From: Phycisphaeraceae bacterium
GTDB taxonomy: Bacteria; Planctomycetota; Phycisphaerae; Phycisphaerales; Phycisphaeraceae
DNA length: 64,000 nucleotides
Assembly: GCA_029260715.1 (NCBI GenBank)
Contig: JAJDCS010000017.1
Coordinates: 62,001-126,000 of the forward strand
Direction: 5' to 3'
A program made the position numbers and the translations under genes. Under the pieces are notes generated by a model, which was not told the DNA's origin, searched no databases, and saw only the letters and a program-made list of their open reading frames with translations. Numbering within the stretch: position 1 is the stretch's first letter; every line of letters begins with the position of its first letter. Below, one piece after another: positions 37,125-45,987 of the stretch.

Positions 37125-38552
37125 ATGATTGGCGACCATCAGCGCGTGCGAGTTGACGAAATCGAGTGGTCGGGCGTGCTGGGGTTTGTGCGGCTGTTCG
37201 ACGCGTTCCGGATGGCCGTCCACCCGCCGAAGATGATCTTGGCACTGATGCTGGTTGCCAGCCTGTGCGTCGGCGGGCGCATGATCGACATTGTCGCGGG
37301 CACGAAGGCCTATCCCGGTGAGCCGCGGCAATACGCCAACCTCCCCGCACGCGATTACACCCGCTGGCTCGAAGCCGCCCAACGCAACGAACTGGAAACC
37401 ACGGGCGTCTACGCGGCCACCCAGCAATTCATGATCGAGTCCTGCCAACGCCTAGTCACCGCGGCGGCCCAGCTCGACTTCGGGCTAGGCGGGCTCATAC
37501 AACCCCAACGCCACCACCCGTACAGCGTGGTCGGGGCGCTGCGGGACATGACGGTCACACTTCCCTGCTGGCTCTACCACAGCCACATGGGGTTCTTGAT
37601 CTTGTTCGGCTGGGGCACGCTTGCGCTGTGGGCGCTATTGGGCGGGGCGATCGCACGGATGGCGGCCATGCACGCGTCCAAAGACGAACGCCCCTCGATC
37701 TCTCAAGCGCTACGCTTCGCCCGGTCCAAGTGGCTGTGGTTCTTGCTCACCCCGATCATCCCCATCGTCCTGGCGAAGCTCGTCGCGCTGGTGCCGGTGG
37801 TCGGCGGGCTAGCGCTATTCAACCTGCCGGTTCTGGAAGTCTTAGGGGGCGCGCTGTTCTTCATCCCCCTGGCGTGCGGGGTGGTGATCACCGTGCTGCT
37901 GCTGCTGTTGGCCGCGTCGGCGCCGCTGCTGTACCCCGCCATCGCCGTCGAGAGCACCGACGGGTTCGACGCCATCAGCCGTGCGTTCAGCTACGTGTTG
38001 GGGCGCCCGTGGCGGTGGTTGTTTTATAACCTGATCGTGATGGTCTACGGCGCGATCACGTACCTGCTGGTTGCCATGGCGTTGTTCTTAGCCATCTGGA
38101 TCACCCACTACTGCGTGGGGTTCTGGGTGTTCGCCGAGACGCCCTACGGCGTGAGCAGGTTTGAAGCCGTTTTCCCCACCCCCGCCGTCGACCAGCCGGC
38201 CGGTGGGATCGATTGGTCCACGCTTGGCTGGTCGGGCAAAGCCGCCGCGGGGATGGTCTCGTTTTGGGTATACACCTTCTTGCTGCTGCTGGGCGCGTAC
38301 GCGGTGAGCTTCTACATCAGCGCGAACACGTGGATCTACCTCCTGCTACGCCGGGCTGCCGACGGAACCCCGTTCGACGACGTGTACACCGACCCCGAAC
38401 CAGACGCCCCAAACGGCGACAGCCCAGCCCAGGCGGACACCGGTGATGGGCCGACACCCCCGCCCAGCCCCAACGCGACCGGTGAGCAGCCCGCGTTGAC
38501 CCAGCACATCGACCAAGCAGCCGACTCAAAGCAAGCCGGCCCCGAACAATAG
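37125..38552 (+). CDS. Multi-pass membrane protein of unknown function
   Basis: 475 residues with about six to eight predicted membrane helices (around 40-58, 160-185, 205-235, 240-275, 300-330 and 380-410) and a hydrophilic Asp/Pro-rich C-terminal tail of 45 residues. A stretch between the first and second helices (about 60-155) is probably outside the membrane. I recognise no catalytic motif. AAAGGAACC precedes the ATG; the gene follows rpiB by 48 bases and may be in the same operon. Confidence 0.75.
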   Translation: MIGDHQRVRVDEIEWSGVLGFVRLFDAFRMAVHPPKMILALMLVASLCVGGRMIDIVAGTKAYPGEPRQYANLPARDYTRWLEAAQRNELETTGVYAATQQFMIESCQRLVTAAAQLDFGLGGLIQPQRHHPYSVVGALRDMTVTLPCWLYHSHMGFLILFGWGTLALWALLGGAIARMAAMHASKDERPSISQALRFARSKWLWFLLTPIIPIVLAKLVALVPVVGGLALFNLPVLEVLGGALFFIPLACGVVITVLLLLLAASAPLLYPAIAVESTDGFDAISRAFSYVLGRPWRWLFYNLIVMVYGAITYLLVAMALFLAIWITHYCVGFWVFAETPYGVSRFEAVFPTPAVDQPAGGIDWSTLGWSGKAAAGMVSFWVYTFLLLLGAYAVSFYISANTWIYLLLRRAADGTPFDDVYTDPEPDAPNGDSPAQADTGDGPTPPPSPNATGEQPALTQHIDQAADSKQAGPEQ

Positions 38553-38701
38553 AGCTAACATTAATGCATGAGGCGGAGACCAGCCCAAGGGGCATCAGCG
38601 GGTTAAAACACCCACAAACAACGAACGATAGCCGCCCCGCAGCCGTCGCGGTATATTGATGGAAGTCTTGTTATTCCCGGATTCACAATCGAGGGTCATC
38701 G

Positions 38702-39793
38702 ATGGAAACTGTGGGTTACGCCGGTAAGCGGATGGGCTTGTCAGGGATCATTGCCATGGCGGTCTTGGCCGCGTCTTGGTGTGTGGCGGCGGGTTGCGGC
38801 GAGGGCGGCCTGCCGGCGGCGATCCCCCCCGACGACAGCGAGTTGTTAGACGCTGGCCCCACAACGCGCATCGTCAGCCTCGCGCCGGCCCTGACGCAGA
38901 TCATCGTGGACATGGGCCACGACGACAAACTCGTCGCCACCGCTGAGAACGACTTCGCCGCACCGCCGGGCCTGCCCGTCGTGGGCAACTACCTGGACAT
39001 CAACACCGAAGCGCTGCTGGCTGTCCACCCCACCTACGTGCTAACCATGACCGACAAAGACCCCGTGCCCCCGCTCCTGCAAAAAATCGCAGCCGGGCGG
39101 TTCACCCTCATCGCCTACCCCTCGCCGAAAAACGTCGCCGACATCATGAAAATCGTGTTCGACGAAACCGAGCTGATCCCCGAAGTGGACAGCTCTGGCA
39201 AGTGCCTGGGCGCCGTGCTCAACGCCCCGCGCGTCGCGCTGGAAATCGCGATGCAGATGCCCATGCGCCTGGCGCAGATCAGCAGCCTCACCGCCAACGC
39301 GGCACGCCCTCGCGTGCTGATGCTCATCAGCACCCAGCCCATGATGGCCAGCGGGCCCGACACCGTGCTCGACCAGCTCCTGTCATTCTGCGGCGGGGTC
39401 AACGCCGCGGGCGACGCCACCGTGGGCGCGCCGATCTTCGACAAGGAAAAGCTCGTCGAAGCCAACCCCGACATCATCCTCCTGCTGCTGCCGGGACAGC
39501 CGCCGCTGGGATCGCCAGGCTCCGACCCACGCTTGGCACAGCTTCAAAGCCTCCCAGTCCCAGCCGTCTTGGACAACCGCATTGTGCTGATCAGCGACCC
39601 CCTGGCCCACCTGCCCAGCACCTCACTGCCAAAGGTGGCCGCGCAAATGGCTAAAGCGATCCACCCAAGCCTGGCTGACCGCATCGACGAAGAGATGCAA
39701 TCCGACCCGCTCGAAAAAAACCACCCCGACGATGAGCCGGACACACAGCCCGCCAATGACACCGCCGATTCACCTCTGACCCACGCGCGGTGA
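38702..39793 (+). CDS. Cobalamin/iron-siderophore-type ABC substrate-binding lipoprotein (BtuF-like)
   Basis: 363 residues. A hydrophobic leader with lipobox 'CVAAGC' suggests a lipoprotein. The body is the class III (helical-backbone) binding protein: 'RIVSLAPALTQIIVDMGHDDKLVATAENDFAAP', 'GNYLDINTEALLAVHPTYVLT', and 'NPDIILLLLPG'. GAGGG lies just before the ATG. Its stop overlaps the permease gene (GTGA). No ATPase gene is adjacent and no cobalamin riboswitch is visible in the 149 bases upstream, so the ligand (B12, heme or siderophore) is open. Confidence 0.85.
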   Translation: METVGYAGKRMGLSGIIAMAVLAASWCVAAGCGEGGLPAAIPPDDSELLDAGPTTRIVSLAPALTQIIVDMGHDDKLVATAENDFAAPPGLPVVGNYLDINTEALLAVHPTYVLTMTDKDPVPPLLQKIAAGRFTLIAYPSPKNVADIMKIVFDETELIPEVDSSGKCLGAVLNAPRVALEIAMQMPMRLAQISSLTANAARPRVLMLISTQPMMASGPDTVLDQLLSFCGGVNAAGDATVGAPIFDKEKLVEANPDIILLLLPGQPPLGSPGSDPRLAQLQSLPVPAVLDNRIVLISDPLAHLPSTSLPKVAAQMAKAIHPSLADRIDEEMQSDPLEKNHPDDEPDTQPANDTADSPLTHAR

Positions 39794-40836
39794 CCAGCCC
39801 AAGCCCTACACGACGACGGGTCATCCTGCTCTGTATGCTCATCGTGCTGCTAACCGTTGCCGCGGCGAGGCTGTGCGCAGGCACAACCTGGGGCTGGCCC
39901 CAAGGCAACCTGCTGGGGGCAATGTGGCGCGCCTTTGTGCCGGGCTGGACCGACGACCAAACAAGGTTTGATCTGCTGCTGGACATCCGGCTAAGCCGGC
40001 TGGTGCTGGCGGTGCTTGTGGGGTGGGCGCTGGCGACCAGCGGCGTGGCGCTGCAGTCGCTATTGCGAAACCCATTGGCCGAGCCGTTTATCCTGGGCCT
40101 GTCCAGCGGCGCAGCCGTGGGCGTCATGGTCCAGACCCTCGCGGGCCACTACCTCCAACGCCCGTTCGGGCCGATGCACGCCGGCGCCCTGATCGGCGCT
40201 TGCCTGAGCATGGGCGTGGTCTACACCGCCAGCCGCCGACGCGGCATGATCGACCCCTTGGGGCTGCTGCTGATCGGCGTGGTGCTCAGCACCGTCAACG
40301 GCGCGATTATCGTGTTACTGAATTACGCGCCCGGCTCGGCGGGGCTGAGAGACGACATCGCCCGGTGGATGATCGGCTACCTCAACGAATCCGTCACCAA
40401 CACAGCGACCATCCCGATGACGGCGACGCTGATCGCAGGCGGGTTCGCGTGGCTGGTGTACCAAGCGCCGGCCATGGACGTGGCGACCTTCTCAGACACC
40501 GAGGCGATCAGCCTGGGCGTGAACCTCAAACGCCTGCGGTTCTCGCTGTTCCTCGTCGCCGGTGTGCTGGCTGCGGCGGGGGTCGTGCTGGCGGGGCCGA
40601 TCGCGTTTGTCGGGCTGATCTGCCCCCACGTTACGCGCCTGCTGCTGGGTCCGAGCCACCGCACGCTGCTGCTGGGCGCGGCCATGGCCGGGGCCACGCT
40701 CATGGTCTTCGCCGATACCGCCTCGGTAATGCTAGACTTCGGCCAAGGACGCTTGCCTCTGGGTATCTTCACAGCCGTGCTGGGCGGCCCGGTGTTCATC
40801 GCCATGCTCCGCCCGCAACTAGGTAGGGCAACGTAG
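39790..40836 (+). CDS. FecCD/BtuC-family ABC permease
   Basis: 348 residues, about ten membrane helices. 'RLSRLVLAVLVGWALATSGVALQSLLRNPLAEPFILGLSSGAAVG' and the cytoplasmic coupling segment 'GPIAFVGLICPHVTRLLLG' are hallmarks of FecCD/BtuC permeases. Starts with GTG in a four-base GTGA overlap with the binding-protein gene, so the two are translationally coupled. The matching ATPase must be elsewhere. Confidence 0.92.
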   Translation: MTSPSPTRRRVILLCMLIVLLTVAAARLCAGTTWGWPQGNLLGAMWRAFVPGWTDDQTRFDLLLDIRLSRLVLAVLVGWALATSGVALQSLLRNPLAEPFILGLSSGAAVGVMVQTLAGHYLQRPFGPMHAGALIGACLSMGVVYTASRRRGMIDPLGLLLIGVVLSTVNGAIIVLLNYAPGSAGLRDDIARWMIGYLNESVTNTATIPMTATLIAGGFAWLVYQAPAMDVATFSDTEAISLGVNLKRLRFSLFLVAGVLAAAGVVLAGPIAFVGLICPHVTRLLLGPSHRTLLLGAAMAGATLMVFADTASVMLDFGQGRLPLGIFTAVLGGPVFIAMLRPQLGRAT

Positions 40837-40880
40837 AGCAACAAACGGGTAAACTGCACGCCGCAACGCCAAAACGACAC

Positions 40881-41810
40881 ATGACCACACCGCCCCCCCA
40901 ACACTTCGCCGACAAGCTGCACGCCCGCGTCAAGGCCGTCGGCGCCCCCGTCTGCGTGGGGATCGACCCGGTGTACGACCGGCTGCCCGCGTCGCTGCGA
41001 ACGCCCAAACACACCAACAACGCCCGCGAAGCCGCCGAAGCGATCACCCGCTTCACCCGTGGCGTGATCGACGCCGTCGCCAGCCATGCCGCGTGTGTGA
41101 AGCTCCAGTCCGCCTGCTTCGAACGATACTTGTGGCCGGGCGTCGAGGCCTACCACCGCATGACCGACTACGCCCGCCGCAAGGGCCTGGTCGTCATCGC
41201 CGACGCCAAGCGAGGCGACATCTCCATCAGCGCCGAGCACTACGCCCATGGTTTATTGGCCGACCCGCCGTTCGACGGCCTGGGCAGCCTGCTGGGCCCC
41301 GACGCCGTCACCGTCAACCCCTACATGGGCAAAGACAGCGTCGCCCCATTTCTCAACGTCGCAGCCGACCAGGGCAAGGGCGTGTTCGTGCTTGTCCGCA
41401 CGAGCAACCCCAGCGGGGACGCCATCCAGCAACTGCCCACCCAAGGCGACCAAACCGTCGCCCAGGCCGTCGCCAAATTGGTGGCTCAGTGGGGCGCGGA
41501 TCAAAACCGCTACGTCGGCCAAAGCGGGTACAGCCTGCTTGGAGCGGTGGTCGGGGCCACCAAGCCCGATGAGATCGCCACGCTGCGACGGCTCATGCCC
41601 CAGCAGGTCTTCCTCGTCCCCGGCTTCGGCGCCCAGGGCGGCTCAGCCAAAGACATCAAAGCCTGCTTCAAGCCCGACGACACAGGCGCCGTCGTGACCG
41701 CCAGCCGATCCGTGATCTACGCATTCGACCAAGCAGACAGCGACTGGCAATCAGCCGTCGAAAACGCCGCGATTGAATTGAAGCAACAAATTTCGGACGC
41801 GCTGGCCTAG
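40881..41810 (+). CDS. pyrF: Orotidine 5'-phosphate decarboxylase (long, type 2)
   Basis: Last step of de novo UMP synthesis. 309 residues, the longer 'type 2' PyrF with 'CVGIDPVYDRLPASL', catalytic 'VIADAKRGDISISAEHYA' (DxKxxD), 'VTVNPYMGKDSVAPFL' and 'LVPGFGAQGG'. It follows the permease gene by 44 bases, probably by chance proximity rather than shared function. Confidence 0.95.
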   Translation: MTTPPPQHFADKLHARVKAVGAPVCVGIDPVYDRLPASLRTPKHTNNAREAAEAITRFTRGVIDAVASHAACVKLQSACFERYLWPGVEAYHRMTDYARRKGLVVIADAKRGDISISAEHYAHGLLADPPFDGLGSLLGPDAVTVNPYMGKDSVAPFLNVAADQGKGVFVLVRTSNPSGDAIQQLPTQGDQTVAQAVAKLVAQWGADQNRYVGQSGYSLLGAVVGATKPDEIATLRRLMPQQVFLVPGFGAQGGSAKDIKACFKPDDTGAVVTASRSVIYAFDQADSDWQSAVENAAIELKQQISDALA

Positions 41811-41864
41811 CCCACAAGCAGACGATTCAGGCGACGCACCCGATCAAAGAAAGCACCAAAAAGC

Positions 41865-42713
41865 TTACCCCCCGACCAGCTTCAACACGCTGGCCGAACT
41901 GCTGTTCGTCATGCGCATCGCCTCGACCGACGCGAGCTTCTTGATGTTCTCGCGCGTCAGGTTCGACGTCTCTTTGGCGTAGTCGGTGTCGCGGATCTGG
42001 GAGTTCGCCGCGGCCACGTTCTCGATCGCCACCTGCTTGCTGCGGATGCTCGACTGGATGGTGTTCCGCTGGAACGCGCCGATCTCGCCGCGCATCGTGC
42101 TGACCCGGCTGATGGCCGCGTTGATCACCTGTGACGCTTTAGACACGTCGCCCGTCACGGTGTTGAGCGATTGGCCAGACCCGACATCCGACAAACGGTG
42201 CATCTCGCCGCCGCCCACGTCAATCTGATCAATCGCCGTCGGCGCGACGCTGTCGATATTGAGCGTCTCACCATCGACCGTAAACTGCGCCGTGCCGTCG
42301 AGTATCGCTTCGCCGTTGAAGTTGGTCGTTCGGCTGATCCGGTCCACGCTGGCCAGGGCCGAGTCGATCTGCATCTGATTCGCCTCGCGCTCCGCGTCGC
42401 TCATGCCCGCCGTGTTCGCGTTGGCCACCGCCAGCGCCTGAGCTTCGACCAACGCGTCCGACGCCTCGTTAAGCGCCCCTTCCGCCACCGTAGACACGCT
42501 GTCGATGCGCTGCGCCACGCGCGTCTCAGCCTCCAGCTGCACCAGCACCGACCGCAGGTTCTCCGAATTGATCAGCCCAGCCGGGTCGTCGCCACCACGG
42601 TTGATCTTGATCGACGTGGCGATGCGCTCGACCGACTTGTTCACCGCCTTGGTGTTCTGGCCGTGGATACGCTGAGCGGTGAGGTTTGCGGGGTTGGTGC
42701 GGATGCTATTCAT
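41865..42713 (-). CDS. Flagellin, short form
   Basis: 282 residues from ATG 42713, which has AGAGAGG in front; the 33 upstream codons of the frame lie between promoter and start. It has the conserved D0/D1 helices at both ends ('INRGGDDPAGLINSENL' and 'VSTMRGEIGAFQRNTIQSSIRS...TNLTRENI'-like C-terminus) and a small middle with 'SRTTNFNGEAILDG', so domains D2/D3 are nearly absent. Sigma-54 promoter at 42804-42818. No other flagellar structural gene is in the window. Confidence 0.93.
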   Translation of the reverse strand: MNSIRTNPANLTAQRIHGQNTKAVNKSVERIATSIKINRGGDDPAGLINSENLRSVLVQLEAETRVAQRIDSVSTVAEGALNEASDALVEAQALAVANANTAGMSDAEREANQMQIDSALASVDRISRTTNFNGEAILDGTAQFTVDGETLNIDSVAPTAIDQIDVGGGEMHRLSDVGSGQSLNTVTGDVSKASQVINAAISRVSTMRGEIGAFQRNTIQSSIRSKQVAIENVAAANSQIRDTDYAKETSNLTRENIKKLASVEAMRMTNSSSASVLKLVGG

Positions 42714-42803
42714 GATTGCCTCTCTGAATGGTAAGTTTAGCCTCAAGGACCGATAACACTCGGCACGGCCGTACCGCCGTTCACCCTCAACTGTCGAATT
42801 CAG

Positions 42804-42818
42804 GCAAGCCAAATGCCA
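42804..42818 (-). promoter_or_regulatory. Sigma-54 promoter of flagellin
   Basis: On the minus strand TGGCAT-TTGGC-TTGC, with GG at -24 and GC at -12 separated by ten bases, five of six in the first block matching TGGCAC. It lies about 90 bases before the flagellin ATG, giving a leader near 80 nt. Confidence 0.75.
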
Positions 42819-42913
42819 GATTTATCCGGCAGCTAAACCACGATCGACACCAAACCGCTTGCACAACCCACAGCGTCGTCATAACCGGCCTGTAGCGGCA
42901 CTGGCTTGTCACG

Positions 42914-43297
42914 CTACCCCTGGCGCACCGCGTCCCGCAACAATTGCGCCGTCGCTGCGTCGCTAAGATTAGACTTTCCAAACCCTTGCATCGCGCCAGC
43001 CGCCACGGCCTCGTCCTGGGCCTCCGGGTAATTTGAGATGAGCATCATCACCGACCCGCCCGCATCGCCCGCCAGACCACGTATCAGCTCAATACCGCTT
43101 CCGGTGTCGAACCGCCCATCAAGCTGACGGTTCACCAGCAGCAGCGCCTCCGCCGAGACCGCCCGCCCCAACTCATCCGCTGTATTGGCCGACTCGATCG
43201 CCACATCGTCGCCTAACGCACGCTCGACAGCCTGTGTAAGCGCGTACTGATCCGCCCCGCAATGCCCCACCAGCACAATTTTGTTGATCGCTGCCAT
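42914..43297 (-). CDS. Degenerate response-regulator receiver protein
   Basis: 127 residues from ATG 43297. The pattern 'KIVLVGHCGADQYALTQAVERAL', 'ALLLVNRQLDG', 'VMMLISNYPEAQDEAVAAGAMQGFGKSN' follows the receiver fold strand by strand. The acidic pair is replaced by 'HCGAD', the phospho-acceptor Asp appears as Asn (VNRQL), while the conserved Lys (FGKS) is kept. Probably a phosphorylation-independent pseudo-receiver. It stands alone upstream of flagellin, with its own 200-base gap, and divergent from the epimerase gene. Confidence 0.65.
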   Translation of the reverse strand: MAAINKIVLVGHCGADQYALTQAVERALGDDVAIESANTADELGRAVSAEALLLVNRQLDGRFDTGSGIELIRGLAGDAGGSVMMLISNYPEAQDEAVAAGAMQGFGKSNLSDAATAQLLRDAVRQG

Positions 43298-43369
43298 CAA
43301 ATAACGCCTCACTGCCGTTGATAATACCCCGTATCGCCACCCGCTTACAATATACAGGCTCGACCCCAC

Positions 43370-43399
43370 CAGACATTTCTACCTGGTAATGATTACAAT
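43370..43399 (+). promoter_or_regulatory. Promoter of the epimerase gene
   Basis: TACAAT at 43394-43399 with exactly six bases to the ATG; a partial -35 (caGACA, 43370-43375) at 18-base spacing. Transcription would begin at the A of the start codon. Confidence 0.55.
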
Positions 43400-43405
43400 G
43401 CTTTC

Positions 43406-44347
43406 ATGCTCATCGGCGTCACAGGATCGACGGGGTTTCTCGGGCGGTACATCGTCAATCGTTTGCTCGCCGCCGGACACACCTGCCGCTGCTGGCACCG
43501 CCCCGTCAGTAGCCAAGACGGGTTCGTCGACGGGGGCGTGAGCATCGAGTGGATCCCCGGCAGGCTCAACGACCCGGTGTCCGCCCAGGCGTTGGTCAGC
43601 GGCGCCGACGCCGTCGTCCACTCCGCCCTCGAACGCCAAGGCGGGTGGAACCCCAACGACGCATACCTGCTTGACTTTGTGCAGACCAACCTCATGGGCA
43701 GCCTCCGCCTAATCCACGCCGCAAGGCAAGCGGGTGTGCCGCGGTTTATTTTTATCAGCACCTGCGCCGTGCACGACGTCATCCTAGACGACCGCCCCCT
43801 GAACGAAACCCACCCCCTCTGGCCCGCCAGCCACTACGGCGCACACAAAGCCGCCATCGAAAAATTCGTACACAGCTTCGGCCTACCCCCCAGCGGTTCC
43901 TTTAACCCGGCCGGCGGCGGCGGGTGGGACATCTGCTCGCTACGCCCCACCGGCATCTACGGTGTCGCCGCTCCGATCGAAAAAAGCAGGTGGTACAGGC
44001 TGGTCAAAGACGTGGTCGCCGACAAACCCATCGACAACCCAGCCGGCGGCAAGGAAGTCCACGCCGCCGACGTCGCCAAAGCCGTGGAGCTGCTACTCAA
44101 CACACCCGCCGGCGCCACCGCCGGCCAGGCATACAACTGCTACGACATGTACATCGCCGCTCAAGAAGTCGCGCAGATCGCCAAAGACCTGTCAGGCAGC
44201 GCCGCTGCGATCACGAAGCTCAACAAAGGCCCCAAGCATCAGATCGACACGTCCAAGCTCCAAGCCCTGGGCATGGCCTTCGGCGGACGCGGGATACTTG
44301 AAGAAACAATCAAGGAAATGGTTACAGCCGCTCAGGCCCAGCGGTGA
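43406..44347 (+). CDS. NAD-dependent epimerase/dehydratase
   Basis: 313 residues, extended short-chain dehydrogenase. 'MLIGVTGSTGFLGRYIVNRLLAAGH' is the GxxGxxG NAD(P)-binding turn at the very N-terminus; 'FIFISTCAVHD' holds the Ser/Thr and 'HYGAHKAAIEKFV' is the YxxxK position with Tyr and Lys. The substrate (nucleotide sugar or other) cannot be read. The gene looks leaderless. Confidence 0.85.
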   Translation: MLIGVTGSTGFLGRYIVNRLLAAGHTCRCWHRPVSSQDGFVDGGVSIEWIPGRLNDPVSAQALVSGADAVVHSALERQGGWNPNDAYLLDFVQTNLMGSLRLIHAARQAGVPRFIFISTCAVHDVILDDRPLNETHPLWPASHYGAHKAAIEKFVHSFGLPPSGSFNPAGGGGWDICSLRPTGIYGVAAPIEKSRWYRLVKDVVADKPIDNPAGGKEVHAADVAKAVELLLNTPAGATAGQAYNCYDMYIAAQEVAQIAKDLSGSAAAITKLNKGPKHQIDTSKLQALGMAFGGRGILEETIKEMVTAAQAQR

Positions 44348-44384
44348 GCACCACGCCATAACAATGCACTCAGGCGTCGTGCCG

Positions 44385-45326
44385 CTACACGCGGTAGACC
44401 CGCACGTCCGAGGTGCTTGTGCCGCCCGCGGCCGTGCCGCCACGGTCGACGTGGAACAAGCCGTTGGTCACGCGCTGGATCGTGTACGTCGACACCGCAA
44501 GCCCCTCTTTGCTGCCCGACGACTCCACAACCACCATCCGGTCGCTGCCGCGAGGCTTCGTGCTCACCACGGCGATGTGCCCCGACGCGGCGCCGTCGCT
44601 CGTGTCCCACACCAACACGTCCAAGGCCTGCACCTCGTCGGCCGTGGCGCGGACACGGTCGCGACGCGCGTATGCGCTGATGGTCTGCGCTTCGTTGAGC
44701 GTCCCCTGCAAGACGAAATAGCTATTCACAAACCCGCTGCAGTCCAGCCCGATCCTCGCTTCTTCGTCGCAGTAGTGCTGCACATTCGCCGCAGTGGTTC
44801 GCCCGAACAAGACCGCGTAGCTAACCGTCAAAGCCACGTCCGACGGCGAACCCTTCCCGAAAAACACCGTCGCGACCTTCACCCTGTCGCTGCTGCGCAC
44901 GTCCACGCGGCGCTCGGCGGCGGGCTTGCGCAACTCGCGGCGGATCGCCCCCACAAGGGCGTCCTTCTCGGACATGTTCGCCCGGCGACGCTCGATCCCC
45001 GCGTTCACGTAGATATGCACGTCAGCCGTGGTCCGGCGAACCAAGCAGCTATCCCCCTCCAAATAGTAAACCGGTGTGTTGCGGTACAGGTCGTGGAACT
45101 CGCGTGGCGACATCCCACACCGCCCGCCGTTGGTCTCGGGCACACGGAACGTGCAAGCAGCCGGAACCGTCGCCGCGTCGTTGACCCCCACCGTGCCCGG
45201 TGTGTCGTGGTCGTAGAGGGTCGGGTCTTCGCAAATGCCCACAGGCCCGCGCGCCTCACCGGAACAAACCAACTCGTCTTCTACAGGCTCGGTGCAGACC
45301 GGGCCCTGCGTGATGCTCCCGCCCAT
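44385..45326 (-). CDS. NlpC/P60- or CHAP-like cysteine-peptidase domain protein, cysteine-rich N-terminus
   Basis: 313 residues, no evident signal peptide. The C-terminal half has 'IGLDCSGFVNSYF' (Cys196) and 'SGHIAVVST' (His250) arranged as in papain-like NlpC/P60 or CHAP amidases. The first 100 residues carry six cysteines (11, 21, 32, 58, 70, 94) and many Gly/Pro, unlike typical cell-wall hydrolases. Orientation is opposite to both neighbours. The role is unknown; peptidoglycan or protein amidase activity is inference. Confidence 0.65.
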   Translation of the reverse strand: MGGSITQGPVCTEPVEDELVCSGEARGPVGICEDPTLYDHDTPGTVGVNDAATVPAACTFRVPETNGGRCGMSPREFHDLYRNTPVYYLEGDSCLVRRTTADVHIYVNAGIERRRANMSEKDALVGAIRRELRKPAAERRVDVRSSDRVKVATVFFGKGSPSDVALTVSYAVLFGRTTAANVQHYCDEEARIGLDCSGFVNSYFVLQGTLNEAQTISAYARRDRVRATADEVQALDVLVWDTSDGAASGHIAVVSTKPRGSDRMVVVESSGSKEGLAVSTYTIQRVTNGLFHVDRGGTAAGGTSTSDVRVYRV

Positions 45327-45529
45327 GGCTATAGCACTCCTGTGTACCCAAACATAGTCATCATTATTTTAGGCGCGCGGCACGCGGCCGGAACGCCGAC
45401 CGACGCATTTTTAGCTCACTTATTTTATCGATCAAATCACACGCCCGCTGCACACTCGCCCAAAGCATCGCAAGTAGATACCGCCGCCACACCTTCTTAC
45501 ACTGCACAGTGCTTCCCCTGTGACGACCC

Positions 45530-45934
45530 ATGCTGTACCTACCCACCACACTGCTGCGCCACACCGCCCGCCACGGCTGCCACTACGACTGGCTGTTGGC
45601 CGACCCGCGCGCGTTCACAGCCCCCGACCGGCCCGACCGCTGCCTGTGGACAGCCCGTGTGGCAATACCCACCCGGTTCTGGCGTGACGCAGGAGCCTGG
45701 CGGCTCACCCCCCTGCCCCCGCACCGCAAGCGTTACCTGGCTTACCAAGGACCGCTGGGCCACGGGCGAGGCTCAGTGCGAACCGCCGACCGCGGATGGT
45801 TTGTGCCGCTTCTGTGGACCGACAGCCGCATGGTCCTGGCCCTGTCCATGCGTGGCTTTCAAGGCCGCGTCGAGCTGCGCCGATTAAGCCCAACGCTATA
45901 CCGGGCCGTGGCAACACAACCCATTGCGGTATGA
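45530..45934 (+). CDS. Small protein of unknown function
   Basis: 134 residues, Arg- and Trp-rich, no signal peptide or membrane segment: 'HYDWLLADPRA', 'CLWTARVAIP', 'LPPHRKRYLAYQG'. Codon use is normal and it is 53 bases before hflX in the same direction, which supports a real gene. I know no family for it. Confidence 0.55.
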   Translation: MLYLPTTLLRHTARHGCHYDWLLADPRAFTAPDRPDRCLWTARVAIPTRFWRDAGAWRLTPLPPHRKRYLAYQGPLGHGRGSVRTADRGWFVPLLWTDSRMVLALSMRGFQGRVELRRLSPTLYRAVATQPIAV

Positions 45935-45987
45935 TGGCCGCTCACTTTAGATTGTGACGCAACCTGCAGGAGAGGCGACCCCCACCC

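Noticed and set aside
38553-38701. Possible cobalamin riboswitch before the BtuF-like gene
   Set aside because: No B12-box sequence or matching arms; only a fragment 'GAGACCAGCCC', which is not enough.
43962-45887. A 641-codon plus-strand open frame
   Set aside because: It overlaps the 3' part of the epimerase gene out of frame and runs antisense through the NlpC-like gene; its translation is Arg/Pro/His-rich low complexity without motifs. This is a usual effect of high GC content.
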